Part shown: one piece after another, positions 27,788 to 37,850 of the stretch
Position numbering within the stretch: the first letter of the stretch is position 1
How the letters are laid out: each line of letters opens with the position of its first letter
Assembly (NCBI RefSeq): GCF_002157225.2
Contig: NZ_CP020038.1
Coordinates: 5,858,501 to 5,922,500 of the forward strand
Direction of reading: 5' to 3'
DNA from: Agarilytica rhodophyticola
GTDB lineage: Bacteria; Pseudomonadota; Gammaproteobacteria; Pseudomonadales; Cellvibrionaceae
Length of the DNA: 64,000 nucleotides
The notes under the pieces: generated by a model
Told to the model about the DNA's origin: nothing
The model's input: the letters and a program-made list of their open reading frames with translations, nothing else
Database searches by the model: none
Translations under genes and position numbers: made by a program

Positions 27788-28505
27788 TGATCCTCCAAGT
27801 AATTTTAATTATGGTGAGAAAGCTCGTGGTATAGATTAACTACACAAGATAAAGTTATTCATTGAGCTATATATAGCGTTTTTTAATTGTTTTGAAAAAC
27901 CAAGGCTTTTTTTGATGTATTTATGCAAGATAAATAGCATAGGGTTGGTCAGACAATTCCCTTATTTTTAAAATTCACTGTAGATTTCTTAATCTCTTTT
28001 ATAAACCGATGATCCGGCCTAAAAATATTGAATAAGGACAATGTTGTACAGGGTATTTTTGAACTAAATAATGTTGAAAACCTAGAAATATTTTAAGGCG
28101 CTAGCATATATTAAATATTCACTTTTTCCATATTGACTAGCTTTTCGTAGAGATATTGTCTATTAAAGGTATGGGAACTTCATTTATAAAAATTATCAAC
28201 AAACAATAGACTAAACTGTCGTCATAATCTCAATGTTGATTAGATTAAAAATTTTGGCACTTATTTTCTTCTTAGATATAAGCCGTTATCGGTCAAACAA
28301 GTATTAACCGAACCAGAATTTTAGCTAATATGTTTATTGACTCTTTTACCCAATATACACCATTAGCTCGTAAAATAGTTACGTCGAGCTAATGGTAGGA
28401 TTGAAAAGTATCTTATGAAAGCTCTAATTTAAAAAAGATAGAGTAGTTCTTTCAAAAAAGCATATACGTATTGATTAACTACATATAGAAGCACCTTAGT
28501 AGCTA
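27788..28505. other. intergenic region with a perfect 11-bp inverted repeat
   Basis: About 720 AT-rich bases between the receptor gene start and the end of the giant-protein gene. Apart from the inverted repeat at 28360-28395 I see no gene or clear regulatory site. Confidence 0.5.
28360..28395. repeat. perfect inverted repeat CCATTAGCTCG / CGAGCTAATGG
   Basis: 11-bp arms separated by 14 bases, about 110 bases after the stop codon of the giant-protein gene. Neither side has a U-tract, so it is not a canonical intrinsic terminator, though it could fold as a strong 3'-end hairpin of that long transcript. Confidence 0.6.
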
Positions 28506-31500
28506 TTATTTTTGTTTTTGCATAATATCATTTAGCCTCAATGCTGGTAGTTGTGTAAGATTAACATCAGCCGAGAACTCTGCGATATAACGGTTAAAAC
28601 TTCGTATTTCTTCTTGCAACAAAATTAGCTGTTTACGCTCAGATCTACTATAGGTATTTGTCTGACCAAATCGTTCTCCCAAAGATTTTTTCTGTGCGTT
28701 GATCAGATTTAAAATTTTACGATGAGATTTAATCGCCTGTTGTGCCGCCTTCTCTTTTTTACCTAACTCTTCTACTTCTTCCCATTTATGTATAGCATCA
28801 TTACTTTTAGTCCCTAAAAATGTTTTTCTCGTTTTTTGAAGAGGGCGCAAAGTTATTTCCGTGTTACTAGACTTATCCCGTTCAAAACCACGAGCAGCCT
28901 CTCTTGTCGCTTTCGTCTTTTTCTTGAGCGCCGACAATGCGTGTTCTAGTTGTTGAGAAAATTCAGGTGAAAGCATAAGCTGAGCAACACCTTTATTATC
29001 AAAAGTAGAATCAGTCGAGTTTATTTGTTGATTATCTAACGCTTGCGTTTGTGAGACAGAAGGCAGTAAACCTTTAATATCATCCGACAGCTTATCTCGC
29101 CAAGTATTATAAGCATCAACCTTCGCTACTAAGTCCCTTTCTAGATCCCACGCATCTTCTCCCGCGCTATGTTTTTCGGATAGTTCAACAGCGATGTTTT
29201 TTATAGCATTATAAAGAGACCTTCCTTGCATCATATTAATCTGCTTTTCCTCAAGAAACGCCATATTTTCTGTTGCGTTATCCACTGTTAATTTTGCATC
29301 TTCCTTTTCCCTAACATTACTAGATTGACGTAAAATTAACTCGTTTTCAACCATCGTATCAAGCTCTCTACCGAACTGTTGCTTAATATCATCTAGCACT
29401 GTGTTAAACGCAGAATCGCTAGTTGGAATAGCAGATTCGAGCTCCAATATATCACTTAAGATTGGACGATACTCCGCGCTAAGTCGCTGAGATGCTTGTG
29501 CCATTAAAGTCAGTGTATCTCCTAATTCATCGAGGTAAGCTGCACCTTCGCCACTTTGTATAGCTTCAATAATTGATTCTACTTTTCCCCCCGCCTGTTT
29601 TAGATTCTCGATAATAGTAAGATCGTTGTTAGTCTGGGTTGTTGTTTCGACGAGTTTTTTTCTATCAGCTATTATAATGTTAAGGGCACGCTGAGCATCG
29701 CCACGAGAAATTTGTTTGAGAGCAAGTTTCTCAGCCACATTAGTTTCATCGCCAAGGTTCTCTTCTTGTTGTGCTATATTTTGCTCTAGTTTTTTCTGTA
29801 GATCATCAGCAATTTTTTCTAAACCTTGGTAAAAGCTCATTTCAGGTTTACTGTTATCATTATTTAAATTTTTAGAATCTCTATTAAGCACATTCTTAAA
29901 GCGTGGAACTCGTTGGGCAATCTGGTCAAGAGAACTCAATACACGTGATTCTTTAGATCTGTCTTTACCTCTATAAGGAAGAGGCCGTATGTATTTAACA
30001 ATCTTATGAACTGCATACTCACAGGAGTCGTTCAAGAAGCCTTCCATATCTTTAAAGGCATCGTCAAATAGACTATTTGCTTTTTCGGGATTAAACTCTT
30101 TTAAGTAATCTTTAATAAGTTGCAACTCTTTGTGGCTATCTTTGCTCTTGTTCATCGCTGTCTTGTGGGCGATTAAATCTTTCTTAGCCGCAGCGAATTG
30201 TGCTTTATCTTCATTTGTTGCATGGGGTCGTTTAGCATTTTCCTCAGCTTGCTTAGCAATGTTAGTGAGCGATTCAAGTTTTGTAACATCTTCATTATAT
30301 GTCGCTCGCAAAGCAGCTAAGTCTTTAGCATAATGTTGAAGCTTTTTATGTTGAGCAAGATGTTCTGGATTCTTTAAATCTTCTCCAATCATAGTACTAA
30401 CTTTCTTGCTAATAGTATGAAACGCTTCTTGCAAACGTTTCTCTCGTCCTTCTGATGCGGCTAGTTTTGCCTGGGCATCTTTTATTGCTTTACGATGTAA
30501 AGATAATACACCTTCACCATTAGCAATTTTATTCTCCCTATCAGCAATAACTTCTTTGTAAGCAACCCTAGCACTTGCTTGAATAAATGCATTCTCTGCT
30601 CTCGCATCAGAACAGGGATTAGCCATATTTGAAATTAGTTTTTCTAATACTGGCCGTTTCTCTCGAAGTGCTTGCTCCATGGGAGTTTCCATCATAATAG
30701 ATGAACCTCTAAAAGCGAGATCACCACGATTACCCCAGTGCCGGAAATAGTCTCGGTGGACGGGGTTCCAGGTTCTTCCCGTGAGGTGTTCGACAACTGT
30801 TTCCCTATGGCTATTGGTCACGATAAATTCAAACTTGGGCCCTGCATAATTACCGAACAAGGCCCGTTTAACAGCACGAGTTGGAGAAAAAGAAACACTA
30901 CCGAACATACCTCGACGGGAACCTTCTGCTAAAGGGTTTCTCGTCACTACACGGACACTTTCAAAAGCGAAGTGGGATTTATTATCTTCACCGCGAGGAT
31001 TTTCAAATGCGACATCTTTACTTAAGTTATTATGAGGGTCAAAACGGTATTGCGGTTTTGAAAGTGTCCATCTAATTTGTAAAGGCAACCCGCGGTCAAA
31101 CTTCATACCAAGACTCCAAGTGGCTGCATCAGTGGCTGCTCGTTTTGCCGACTTCGCGCCAAGGGCTGCCAACAGCTGTTCTCCCTCAAGATCAGGATTT
31201 AAACCTGCTGAAGTTAGAGCATCACGCCGCATTTCCCCCAGTACTTTTACTGTCTCACTAAAACTCTCCTCAAATTGGTCAGCATCCATTTCGCCATTGC
31301 CTGGCAGATGCCCTTGTAAAGCTTGCTTTAGTTGATTGCCGGCATCCGGAGCGACATTGCCGAACTTATCAAAGAGAGCAAAAATTCCGTAATTTAAATT
31401 AAGGTCGATAAATCTGTACTTTCCCCACATCCACTCATTTACTTGTTTTTTGAAATGTCTGTTTTGGATATCTACACCGATATTTAAATCGAGCTTTCGG

Positions 31501-34500
31501 TTATCACTACCCAGTGGCACCGATACCGAAAGGTTGTTAGAGATAACCGGATCATTAACTACAAATTTTAACTCTCCTTGAAATCGCGAATCTCCTTTCA
31601 TATCGTAGGTAGTACCAATTTCATGATCACGCATTCTCCACGGCATATGATCATTGGTCATGTCTGCTTTCTTTAAACGGCTGACAATAGCGCCTCTGGT
31701 ATCATGATCAACAGTCGTAAGCCCTTCGGCACTATCTTCTGTAGTAACTTTTCCCCAAAACGCTTCAGCATGAGGCGTAATCTGTGCTTCCACCTCCTTA
31801 GAAATAGCAAAGTTAACGGGCTTAAAAGTGGAGTTACTGTCATCTTCAATTATTTGCTGAATTTTATTTTCGATGAAAGCCAGCTGATATTGCTTTTGCG
31901 TATCTCCGGCCACTTTCAGTTGCTGCTTGTCGTCCATTAATTTCTCAAGCTGTTTCAAAGCAGTGTCATTAAATTCACGAATAGCTAATCGATGTGGACC
32001 GTCTCTTTTTACTAAGCCATTAAACCCCGATGCTTCACCGCTTTTATAAAATTCTTTTAGTTGACGATTAAACTCAGCACCATCATCTGGCCCTTTATCG
32101 TTAAGCGAGCGATCTTGTATTAAGCACCATGTTGCATGATCAGAACGGCCCTTGGACCAGTTTTGCCCTTGCGCCAATTTAAATATAAGGTTGTTATCGA
32201 CATTACTAAAAATCTCTTTGTCACAGGCTTTCTGGTTTAGCTCACGCATTCGGTCACTAATAGCAGCTAAGGTAAAAGCAATGGCTTGCTTACGATCACG
32301 GTCGACCTGTCTAGGTTTCAAAGTCTTTTTAAGATTACCTGTCGTCGGCAACCAACGATCATCAATGTCTCTAATAACAGCGCGATGTTGACGCTTTTCT
32401 GCTTTACTCAAAGTTTTCGGACCGTCGACTTGATCCTGGCCTGTCAGCGCTTTTTTACTAGCAACCAAGTTTGCTAAATCATCTTCAATATATTTAAGAA
32501 CTTTTTCACATTGCTTTTGAGAAAAATCGCCAATAGAAGTATCCTTGGCAGAGACTCCCGCTGCGACCTTAATATTATTAAGAAGACGAGGATGTGCATC
32601 ACTCCAGTTATGCAGCATTGCTCGGCGCTCTTTAAAAAACTGTCGCTGCTGATCCGGGCCATCATTAGGCCCTGCAATCATAAGCTCGGTTGGTGACTGT
32701 GGGGCGAATACATTAGCAGCAACTTTCGCTTCAGTATCCTTAGTGCTGGCATCTATTGAAACAACACCGGGAATACTGGCTCCTAAACCAATGCCAGCAC
32801 CGTAATTTCGAATCCAAACAGGCATGATCGAAAATGGGTCTTTAAGGCGTGCATATTGGGGATAAGCGGCTCGATCAAAATCCTTCGGATCAATCACTTT
32901 TTTACCTTTAGCATCAAGGATAGGTACACCATTGTTACACAGACTTTTGGTAACAACATCTGCACCATTTTGCGCACGCGCTAGAATTTCATCCATTTGT
33001 TTAATTTCATTATAGTTTGGTGGCCTAGCGGCTGGATTATTTCGATAATCCATAGTTTTTATCGCCAGTTCTTTTGGCGTTTGAGCTGCTAAAGACTCAC
33101 CCTGTTCGGCTGGGGGACTAATGCCAACTTTGTCCATCACCGCGTTAACAAGATGCCGACTATCCATTTGCGAAGTACTTAGGTCTTGTCCCGCCGCAAG
33201 AGTCAAATTTCTAGATGCCTCTTCTTTTAGCATTCGCCACATCGCTAAACCGGTAGAGCCGCCTAAGGTCGGAGTAGAGAATTGCTTAAATGAATGTTGT
33301 ACCGCTGCCGGGACTGCCGTCCCACTATGACTTACACCTAACTTCACATCGCCAATTTTTAGATCTTTGCCTATCTTATAGCCCAAACTAAACTCAAGCC
33401 CTCCAAACAAAAAAGGTACTGTAATACGCTCCTCATCACCTTGGTTTTGCTTTCTTAATGTACCGCTAAGTTGAGCATTTAACGTTAAAAGATTAAAAAG
33501 AGAAATTTCACCACCGAGTTTTGCCGTGATACTTTGCGCCTCTAAACCAGCAAACTTTTGGAATTTTCTATATGTTGTACTAAATAAATAATCGACCACC
33601 TCGTCTGCTGCTTGATGAATATATTCTCCATGAAGTTGGTCACGCCAGGCCTCCAATGTCTTTTTAGCTCCGACATCACAATCCATGCATTCAATTGCAT
33701 TAGACAACGCCCACTGCAGGCGCGCCAAAGGTAAAGCGCTGGCATGATTAGTTTGATCGCTTAATCCTGTATCACTCTGCTTACGTCGCTCCGGTACTAA
33801 ACCAGGAACCGCTTTATTAACGGCACTACTAATTCCTTTTGATACTGCTGCGACCCCTTTTTCAACCTTATCTACTTCATTGCGAACGGCTGCTGCTACA
33901 TCAGGATTTATTTTACCGAGGACATTTGCGGGCTTAGAACTATGAATTTTTTGATCACCCACCATTAAATCGAACATAGTGGCATAAATGTCATTCATCC
34001 ATGCGTTCAGTTCATCACTACGACCTGGTTTAGCAAGTTGAGCAAACGCATCAATATTTTGCTGTATGCTGGCTAACATCTGCCCAGAGCCAGCTTCGTG
34101 CGGCAGATCAGGTGCCGTTTTTTGAAGTGAAAAAATATCGCTCTCTTGCCCGAGTTTGTGAAGAAGATGCATTGTGGTAAACGCTATCGAATCTGTAGGT
34201 AATTTTCTTATTCTTGCATCTGTACTTAAAGGGATACCTATAAGTTTATTTGCATCTACCCCAGCGACATTTTCGGTACCGTCATTATTACTATTCGAAA
34301 GAGAAAAACCTGGCTTCCCTAAATTACCGTTAAGTAAAATCTCGGTCATTTTCGCCAGTGAAGCTTGTGCCGGCGTCATCTGTACATTATTGCTAGCACT
34401 CACAGCAACCGCAGGCTGAGGGCGTTGAGAGCTAGCGTTATAACCTCCATCCGTTCGCGCAGGGTCTCGCAAGATTGGAGCGTTATTAGCACTCGTCTGT

Positions 34501-34670
34501 GTCTGTGAAGGTACTAAGCTTTGTTGCTTATTTCTATGTGACAATATTGGCAGTCTAGTCGCGGCCTTCGAGTGAGTTTTGCGATTGCTGGCACGGCTGC
34601 TTCGACTTGCATCGATATTATTAGCGGGATGCCCAAAAAAACGCTTCAAGTTAAACATTTCTTTTCTCAT
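28506..34670 (-). CDS. giant 2054-residue protein of unknown function
   Basis: I do not recognise a family. The first ~110 residues are Ser/Asn/Arg/Gln-rich and probably disordered, with no classical signal peptide. A mixed helical region follows to about 370. Beta-rich stretches then occur at about 373-460 (GGLEFSLGYKIGKDLKIGDVK) and about 1020-1300, where alternating polar and hydrophobic residues resemble strands of a barrel or sheet. From about 1330 to the end the protein is almost entirely charged alpha-helix, with long predicted coiled coils (for example KELQLIKDYLKEFNPEKAN). No transmembrane helix is evident. Codon use looks like its neighbours. A non-classically secreted effector or a large structural protein are both possible. 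It is a single-gene unit. Confidence 0.8.
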   Translation of the reverse strand: MRKEMFNLKRFFGHPANNIDASRSSRASNRKTHSKAATRLPILSHRNKQQSLVPSQTQTSANNAPILRDPARTDGGYNASSQRPQPAVAVSASNNVQMTPAQASLAKMTEILLNGNLGKPGFSLSNSNNDGTENVAGVDANKLIGIPLSTDARIRKLPTDSIAFTTMHLLHKLGQESDIFSLQKTAPDLPHEAGSGQMLASIQQNIDAFAQLAKPGRSDELNAWMNDIYATMFDLMVGDQKIHSSKPANVLGKINPDVAAAVRNEVDKVEKGVAAVSKGISSAVNKAVPGLVPERRKQSDTGLSDQTNHASALPLARLQWALSNAIECMDCDVGAKKTLEAWRDQLHGEYIHQAADEVVDYLFSTTYRKFQKFAGLEAQSITAKLGGEISLFNLLTLNAQLSGTLRKQNQGDEERITVPFLFGGLEFSLGYKIGKDLKIGDVKLGVSHSGTAVPAAVQHSFKQFSTPTLGGSTGLAMWRMLKEEASRNLTLAAGQDLSTSQMDSRHLVNAVMDKVGISPPAEQGESLAAQTPKELAIKTMDYRNNPAARPPNYNEIKQMDEILARAQNGADVVTKSLCNNGVPILDAKGKKVIDPKDFDRAAYPQYARLKDPFSIMPVWIRNYGAGIGLGASIPGVVSIDASTKDTEAKVAANVFAPQSPTELMIAGPNDGPDQQRQFFKERRAMLHNWSDAHPRLLNNIKVAAGVSAKDTSIGDFSQKQCEKVLKYIEDDLANLVASKKALTGQDQVDGPKTLSKAEKRQHRAVIRDIDDRWLPTTGNLKKTLKPRQVDRDRKQAIAFTLAAISDRMRELNQKACDKEIFSNVDNNLIFKLAQGQNWSKGRSDHATWCLIQDRSLNDKGPDDGAEFNRQLKEFYKSGEASGFNGLVKRDGPHRLAIREFNDTALKQLEKLMDDKQQLKVAGDTQKQYQLAFIENKIQQIIEDDSNSTFKPVNFAISKEVEAQITPHAEAFWGKVTTEDSAEGLTTVDHDTRGAIVSRLKKADMTNDHMPWRMRDHEIGTTYDMKGDSRFQGELKFVVNDPVISNNLSVSVPLGSDNRKLDLNIGVDIQNRHFKKQVNEWMWGKYRFIDLNLNYGIFALFDKFGNVAPDAGNQLKQALQGHLPGNGEMDADQFEESFSETVKVLGEMRRDALTSAGLNPDLEGEQLLAALGAKSAKRAATDAATWSLGMKFDRGLPLQIRWTLSKPQYRFDPHNNLSKDVAFENPRGEDNKSHFAFESVRVVTRNPLAEGSRRGMFGSVSFSPTRAVKRALFGNYAGPKFEFIVTNSHRETVVEHLTGRTWNPVHRDYFRHWGNRGDLAFRGSSIMMETPMEQALREKRPVLEKLISNMANPCSDARAENAFIQASARVAYKEVIADRENKIANGEGVLSLHRKAIKDAQAKLAASEGREKRLQEAFHTISKKVSTMIGEDLKNPEHLAQHKKLQHYAKDLAALRATYNEDVTKLESLTNIAKQAEENAKRPHATNEDKAQFAAAKKDLIAHKTAMNKSKDSHKELQLIKDYLKEFNPEKANSLFDDAFKDMEGFLNDSCEYAVHKIVKYIRPLPYRGKDRSKESRVLSSLDQIAQRVPRFKNVLNRDSKNLNNDNSKPEMSFYQGLEKIADDLQKKLEQNIAQQEENLGDETNVAEKLALKQISRGDAQRALNIIIADRKKLVETTTQTNNDLTIIENLKQAGGKVESIIEAIQSGEGAAYLDELGDTLTLMAQASQRLSAEYRPILSDILELESAIPTSDSAFNTVLDDIKQQFGRELDTMVENELILRQSSNVREKEDAKLTVDNATENMAFLEEKQINMMQGRSLYNAIKNIAVELSEKHSAGEDAWDLERDLVAKVDAYNTWRDKLSDDIKGLLPSVSQTQALDNQQINSTDSTFDNKGVAQLMLSPEFSQQLEHALSALKKKTKATREAARGFERDKSSNTEITLRPLQKTRKTFLGTKSNDAIHKWEEVEELGKKEKAAQQAIKSHRKILNLINAQKKSLGERFGQTNTYSRSERKQLILLQEEIRSFNRYIAEFSADVNLTQLPALRLNDIMQKQK

Positions 34671-35065
34671 AGCAATTGATCCTATACGTTATTTTTTTTG
34701 AAACGCATGTTATGAAATGCATTTCAGTCAACTGTCTAGAGATTTGAGTGTAGTAGAAATGTCTTTTGTTCGAGCAATACTAAATTAATTGTCAATAATG
34801 CAACCTAAACGATCAGAAAACAGTCGCACAGTTCATTCTTCGCTGCCTTATGCTGTATACAGCGCTCAGATAAGATATTGACCCTTAAAAGGTAACGCGT
34901 TCTAATCTCTATATGGTTTATTTGCTGCCACATCAAAAGCAAAGAAATACTCCTACTTAGGCTTGTAAACGCTAACTGTAAGCGCCCCAGAAGATGCAAG
35001 GGCTCACTTCAGAGATAATGCGAACATTATGTAAAAGTGTCATTTATGTGGATTATATTTACCTT
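34671..35065. other. divergent intergenic region
   Basis: About 395 bases between the giant-protein gene and the metallophosphoesterase-like gene, which are transcribed apart. Both promoters should lie here. A 12-base palindrome GCTGTATACAGC occurs at 34852-34863, but its spacing does not fit LexA. No gene is supported. Confidence 0.4.
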
Positions 35066-36052
35066 ATGAATAAAAATTTGTACTGCTTCTTCTTCACTTT
35101 TCTTTTCTTAAGCGGCTTCACAAAAGTATCAGCCGACACAGAGAAGCCTTTCTCATTTGCATTGGTTGGAGACCTTCCCTATGGGGTGAAAATTGGGGAA
35201 ATAAGCGAAGAGTTTAATAAACTGACGACACAGATAAACGACGACGTCTCTCTATCTTGGGTACTACACGCAGGCGATATTAAAACAGGCGCAAGTAAAT
35301 GCTCGAATGAATTCCTTATCGACAGGAAAAAACGTTTCGATAAGCTCAACCCACCATTTATTTATACTCCGGGAGACAATGAATGGACTGATTGTCATCG
35401 TATTACAGCAGGCAATTATGACCCTCTTGAACGACTAGATTATCTAAGGGATTTATTTTTCGACAGTTCTAACAAGCAGTTTGAAGCTGTTACAGACAGT
35501 TTTGTCAGACAAAATAGCTTAGGTGCACCATTTGACGCTTTTGTTGAGAACGCTATGTGGAAAAAAAGTAACGTCGTATTTTCGACCATTCATGTGGTAG
35601 GGAGTTTTAATGGTACTGCTGGCTTTTCATTACTGTCTTCATTTCGGCGAACAAAAAAATACGATGAAGAGGTAAAAGCTCGAACAGAGGCTGCACTTTA
35701 CTGGCTAGAGGCAACATTTGAATTAGCAGCCAAAGATAATGCACATGCGGTCTTTATTACCATCCACGCCAATCCTGGCTTATTAGAAGGAGCAAGCAGA
35801 AAAGATAGAAGAGCTTTTATGCCTTTTCTCAAGCAACTGCATAAGCTTGCAAAAGCATTTGGCAAACCCGTGATATTAACCCACGGCGATACCCACACAT
35901 TCAAAATTGATCAGCAAGCGCTGATTGGTGACGACGCACCAAAGCATTTTTTGCGCGTAGAAACCTTTGGTGAAGCTAACGGCAACTGGATTAAGGTTAC
36001 AGTCGACCCCAAGTCTCCAGGTGTATTTTCTTTTATGCCCGTAACAAACTAA
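35066..36052 (+). CDS. secreted metallophosphoesterase-like protein
   Basis: 328 residues from the ATG at 35066, which places a signal peptide (MNKNLYCFFFTFLFLSGFTK, about 1-24) at the N-terminus; the open frame extends 24 codons further but without support. Calcineurin-like phosphoesterase motifs appear in order: ALVGDLPYG, VLHAGDIKTG, PGDNEWTDCH, a later TIHANPG, and THGDTHTF near the end, which together supply Asp, Asn and His metal ligands. A periplasmic or exported phosphatase or nuclease activity is expected. The first motif lacks the usual DxH, so catalysis is not certain. It is convergent with a minus-strand operon. Confidence 0.78.
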   Translation: MNKNLYCFFFTFLFLSGFTKVSADTEKPFSFALVGDLPYGVKIGEISEEFNKLTTQINDDVSLSWVLHAGDIKTGASKCSNEFLIDRKKRFDKLNPPFIYTPGDNEWTDCHRITAGNYDPLERLDYLRDLFFDSSNKQFEAVTDSFVRQNSLGAPFDAFVENAMWKKSNVVFSTIHVVGSFNGTAGFSLLSSFRRTKKYDEEVKARTEAALYWLEATFELAAKDNAHAVFITIHANPGLLEGASRKDRRAFMPFLKQLHKLAKAFGKPVILTHGDTHTFKIDQQALIGDDAPKHFLRVETFGEANGNWIKVTVDPKSPGVFSFMPVTN

Positions 36053-36080
36053 TAAAAGGTGCTCTAGATCTAAAGTGATA

Positions 36081-36380
36081 TTACTCTTCAGGTTCGGCTA
36101 AATAGACTTTGTAATTCTCAATATAATCTTCTAGATTTTCTGCGAATTGCCTTTTAAATTCTCTGGTCATATCCCGAATCAGTTCATCTTTATCTTCTTT
36201 TAAGTCTTTGCGGCTAGCAGAGCTGTTTGCAACGTAGAATGCTGCAAACCTTGAGCTAGCCTGCATTAAAGCTGAGGCGACAATACCAATATCAACACCC
36301 TCGCTGTTATCATTCGCCAGATGAATAATACTTTCAACTAATTGCCAATACCGATCTTGATCAGATGTTTGATTTGTCAC
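36081..36380 (-). CDS. DUF3144 family protein
   Basis: 99 residues, cytoplasmic, mostly helical and acidic. The pattern YWQLVESIIHLANDN ... VASALMQASSRFAAFYVA matches the DUF3144 family of small proteobacterial proteins of unknown function. The start is GTG, with 14 bases between the stop of the esterase gene and this start, so it is the last gene of a three-gene minus-strand operon (DUF1820, esterase, DUF3144). No catalytic motif is visible. Confidence 0.82.
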   Translation of the reverse strand: MTNQTSDQDRYWQLVESIIHLANDNSEGVDIGIVASALMQASSRFAAFYVANSSASRKDLKEDKDELIRDMTREFKRQFAENLEDYIENYKVYLAEPEE

Positions 36381-36394
36381 AGGGTAACTCTCAT

Positions 36395-37171
36395 CTAGGA
36401 TAAAAATTTAATTGCTAGCTTGGCGATAATTTCAGGTTTTTCCGCATGTAACCAATGGCCAGTATTGGCGACAACTTTTAAGCTGGTGGCAGGAAAACGA
36501 TTGAGAATGGCATCTTTGTGGGAATCCTGAATATAATCTGAGTTGCCACCTTTTAAGAATAATGTTTTACCTTCAAATCTAGCGCCCTCTGAGTTTTCCC
36601 TAATAAGCTGCGAGTAGCCGTCATAAAGAGCTGACAAATTCATACGCCAAGCGTAGTTTCCCTGAGGATTTTTACTTAAGTTTTTTAGCAAAAAACTTCT
36701 GACCGGAAGCTCTTCTACATAGGCTTTTAAAATTTGATCGGCTTCTGAGCGGGAGTTAAGCTTTTCAACATCTATCGCCAATAAGCCTTCAAAGACACTG
36801 TTGTGTTGAGACTGATAAAGTACAGGTGCAATGTCCATAATAATCAATTGCTTCACTCTATCTGGGTAACGCAAAGCCATCTCCATTGCCACTTTGCCAC
36901 CGAGAGAGTGTCCTAATATATGGGTGCAATCTAAACCAACACTATCGAGCCATAAAGATACTTGCGCTACCATCTGATCGAGGTTTGTGCTTTGAGAATG
37001 AGGTGAGCGACCGTGATTAGGCAAGTCGATGGAATAAACGGTAAAGTGCTCGGCGAGTAAACGTGCAATCATCCCCAGGTTATCGTGAGAGCCAAACAAT
37101 CCATGTATCAATACTAACGGCTCCCCCTGCCCTTGCGTCTTATGAAATAAGTGATTGGAGTGCATGTTCAA
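36395..37171 (-). CDS. alpha/beta-hydrolase, YbfF-like esterase
   Basis: 258 residues, a cytoplasmic single-domain hydrolase. HGLFGSHDNLG forms the oxyanion region near 24-34; the nucleophile elbow is GHSLGG (Ser near 93); the catalytic His lies in NTGHWLHAEKP near the C-terminus; and an Asp in the loop before it is present (GGNSDYIQDSHK). This matches the YbfF group, which cleaves short acyl and acyl-CoA esters in vitro. Physiological substrate is unknown. Its start lies 6 bases after the DUF1820 stop, so they are co-transcribed. Confidence 0.88.
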   Translation of the reverse strand: MNMHSNHLFHKTQGQGEPLVLIHGLFGSHDNLGMIARLLAEHFTVYSIDLPNHGRSPHSQSTNLDQMVAQVSLWLDSVGLDCTHILGHSLGGKVAMEMALRYPDRVKQLIIMDIAPVLYQSQHNSVFEGLLAIDVEKLNSRSEADQILKAYVEELPVRSFLLKNLSKNPQGNYAWRMNLSALYDGYSQLIRENSEGARFEGKTLFLKGGNSDYIQDSHKDAILNRFPATSLKVVANTGHWLHAEKPEIIAKLAIKFLS

Positions 37172-37177
37172 CTCACA

Positions 37178-37525
37178 CTAGGAATCATTAGTAGGTCGCG
37201 GCCCATTGGGAGAAAAGGGGAATTTCGCGACTTTATCGCTAGACTTTACTTCCGACACCTTCATCTTGCCTTCTTTATCCACTTCATCAATACGAATAAT
37301 ACTGTGCATGGGCACGAAAGAGCGCTTCACACCTAAAAACTCGTTTTTTAATTTTTCTTCGCCGGGATCAACGACAAGCTGGCTGCGCTCACCAAAAATC
37401 AGCTCTTCAATTTCGATGAAGCCATACATTTCGCTCTGATAGATGCCACGTACAAACACTTCATACACTTCATCACGGTTATAAAAAATCACTTTATACA
37501 CGGGGTTCATCGCCATAAATTTCAC
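37178..37525 (-). CDS. DUF1820 family protein
   Basis: 115 residues, small cytoplasmic protein. The pattern NPVYKVIFYNRDEVYEVFVRGIYQSEMYGFIEIEELIFGE is typical of DUF1820, found beside miaB in many gammaproteobacteria. The start may be this ATG or one of two further in-frame ATGs within five codons (MKFMAMNP); the third fits the family best. It is divergent from miaB and first in a three-gene operon. Function is unknown; the C-terminal tail is polar and probably disordered. Confidence 0.85.
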   Translation of the reverse strand: MKFMAMNPVYKVIFYNRDEVYEVFVRGIYQSEMYGFIEIEELIFGERSQLVVDPGEEKLKNEFLGVKRSFVPMHSIIRIDEVDKEGKMKVSEVKSSDKVAKFPFSPNGPRPTNDS

Positions 37526-37850
37526 TTATATTGACGCCTTTAACAATTGCGTCATTTAACTACAAAGACTGAGTAGGATTGTAAACTCCCACAACCAATA
37601 CCAACATGTTCAAACAGCGCTTAACTAGGTTAGATACATCTTTATCTCTAGGGGCTATTTCTTTAGAGGTTTATTGACTTGCAGATATATGGTCAAACCA
37701 TGAAATTGCAAGCGCTGATCTCGGCAAAGTTATCGGCGTCTATACGCCATCCTCAGTGTCCAGCCTCAATTTGGTTGCAAACACACTATGTTAATTCATA
37801 TGGCCTTTGCTATATAATGCGCGATTATTTTTTAGGCACAAAATTCACAC
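37526..37850. other. divergent promoter region for DUF1820 and miaB
   Basis: About 325 bases. A TATAAT at 37813-37818, 33 bases before the miaB start, is a reasonable -10 element, but no good -35 sits 16-18 bases before it. No gene is supported. Confidence 0.4.

Noticed and set aside
34852-34863. Palindrome GCTGTATACAGC as a LexA box
   Set aside because: The CTG and CAG arms are only 4 bases apart; LexA needs 10.
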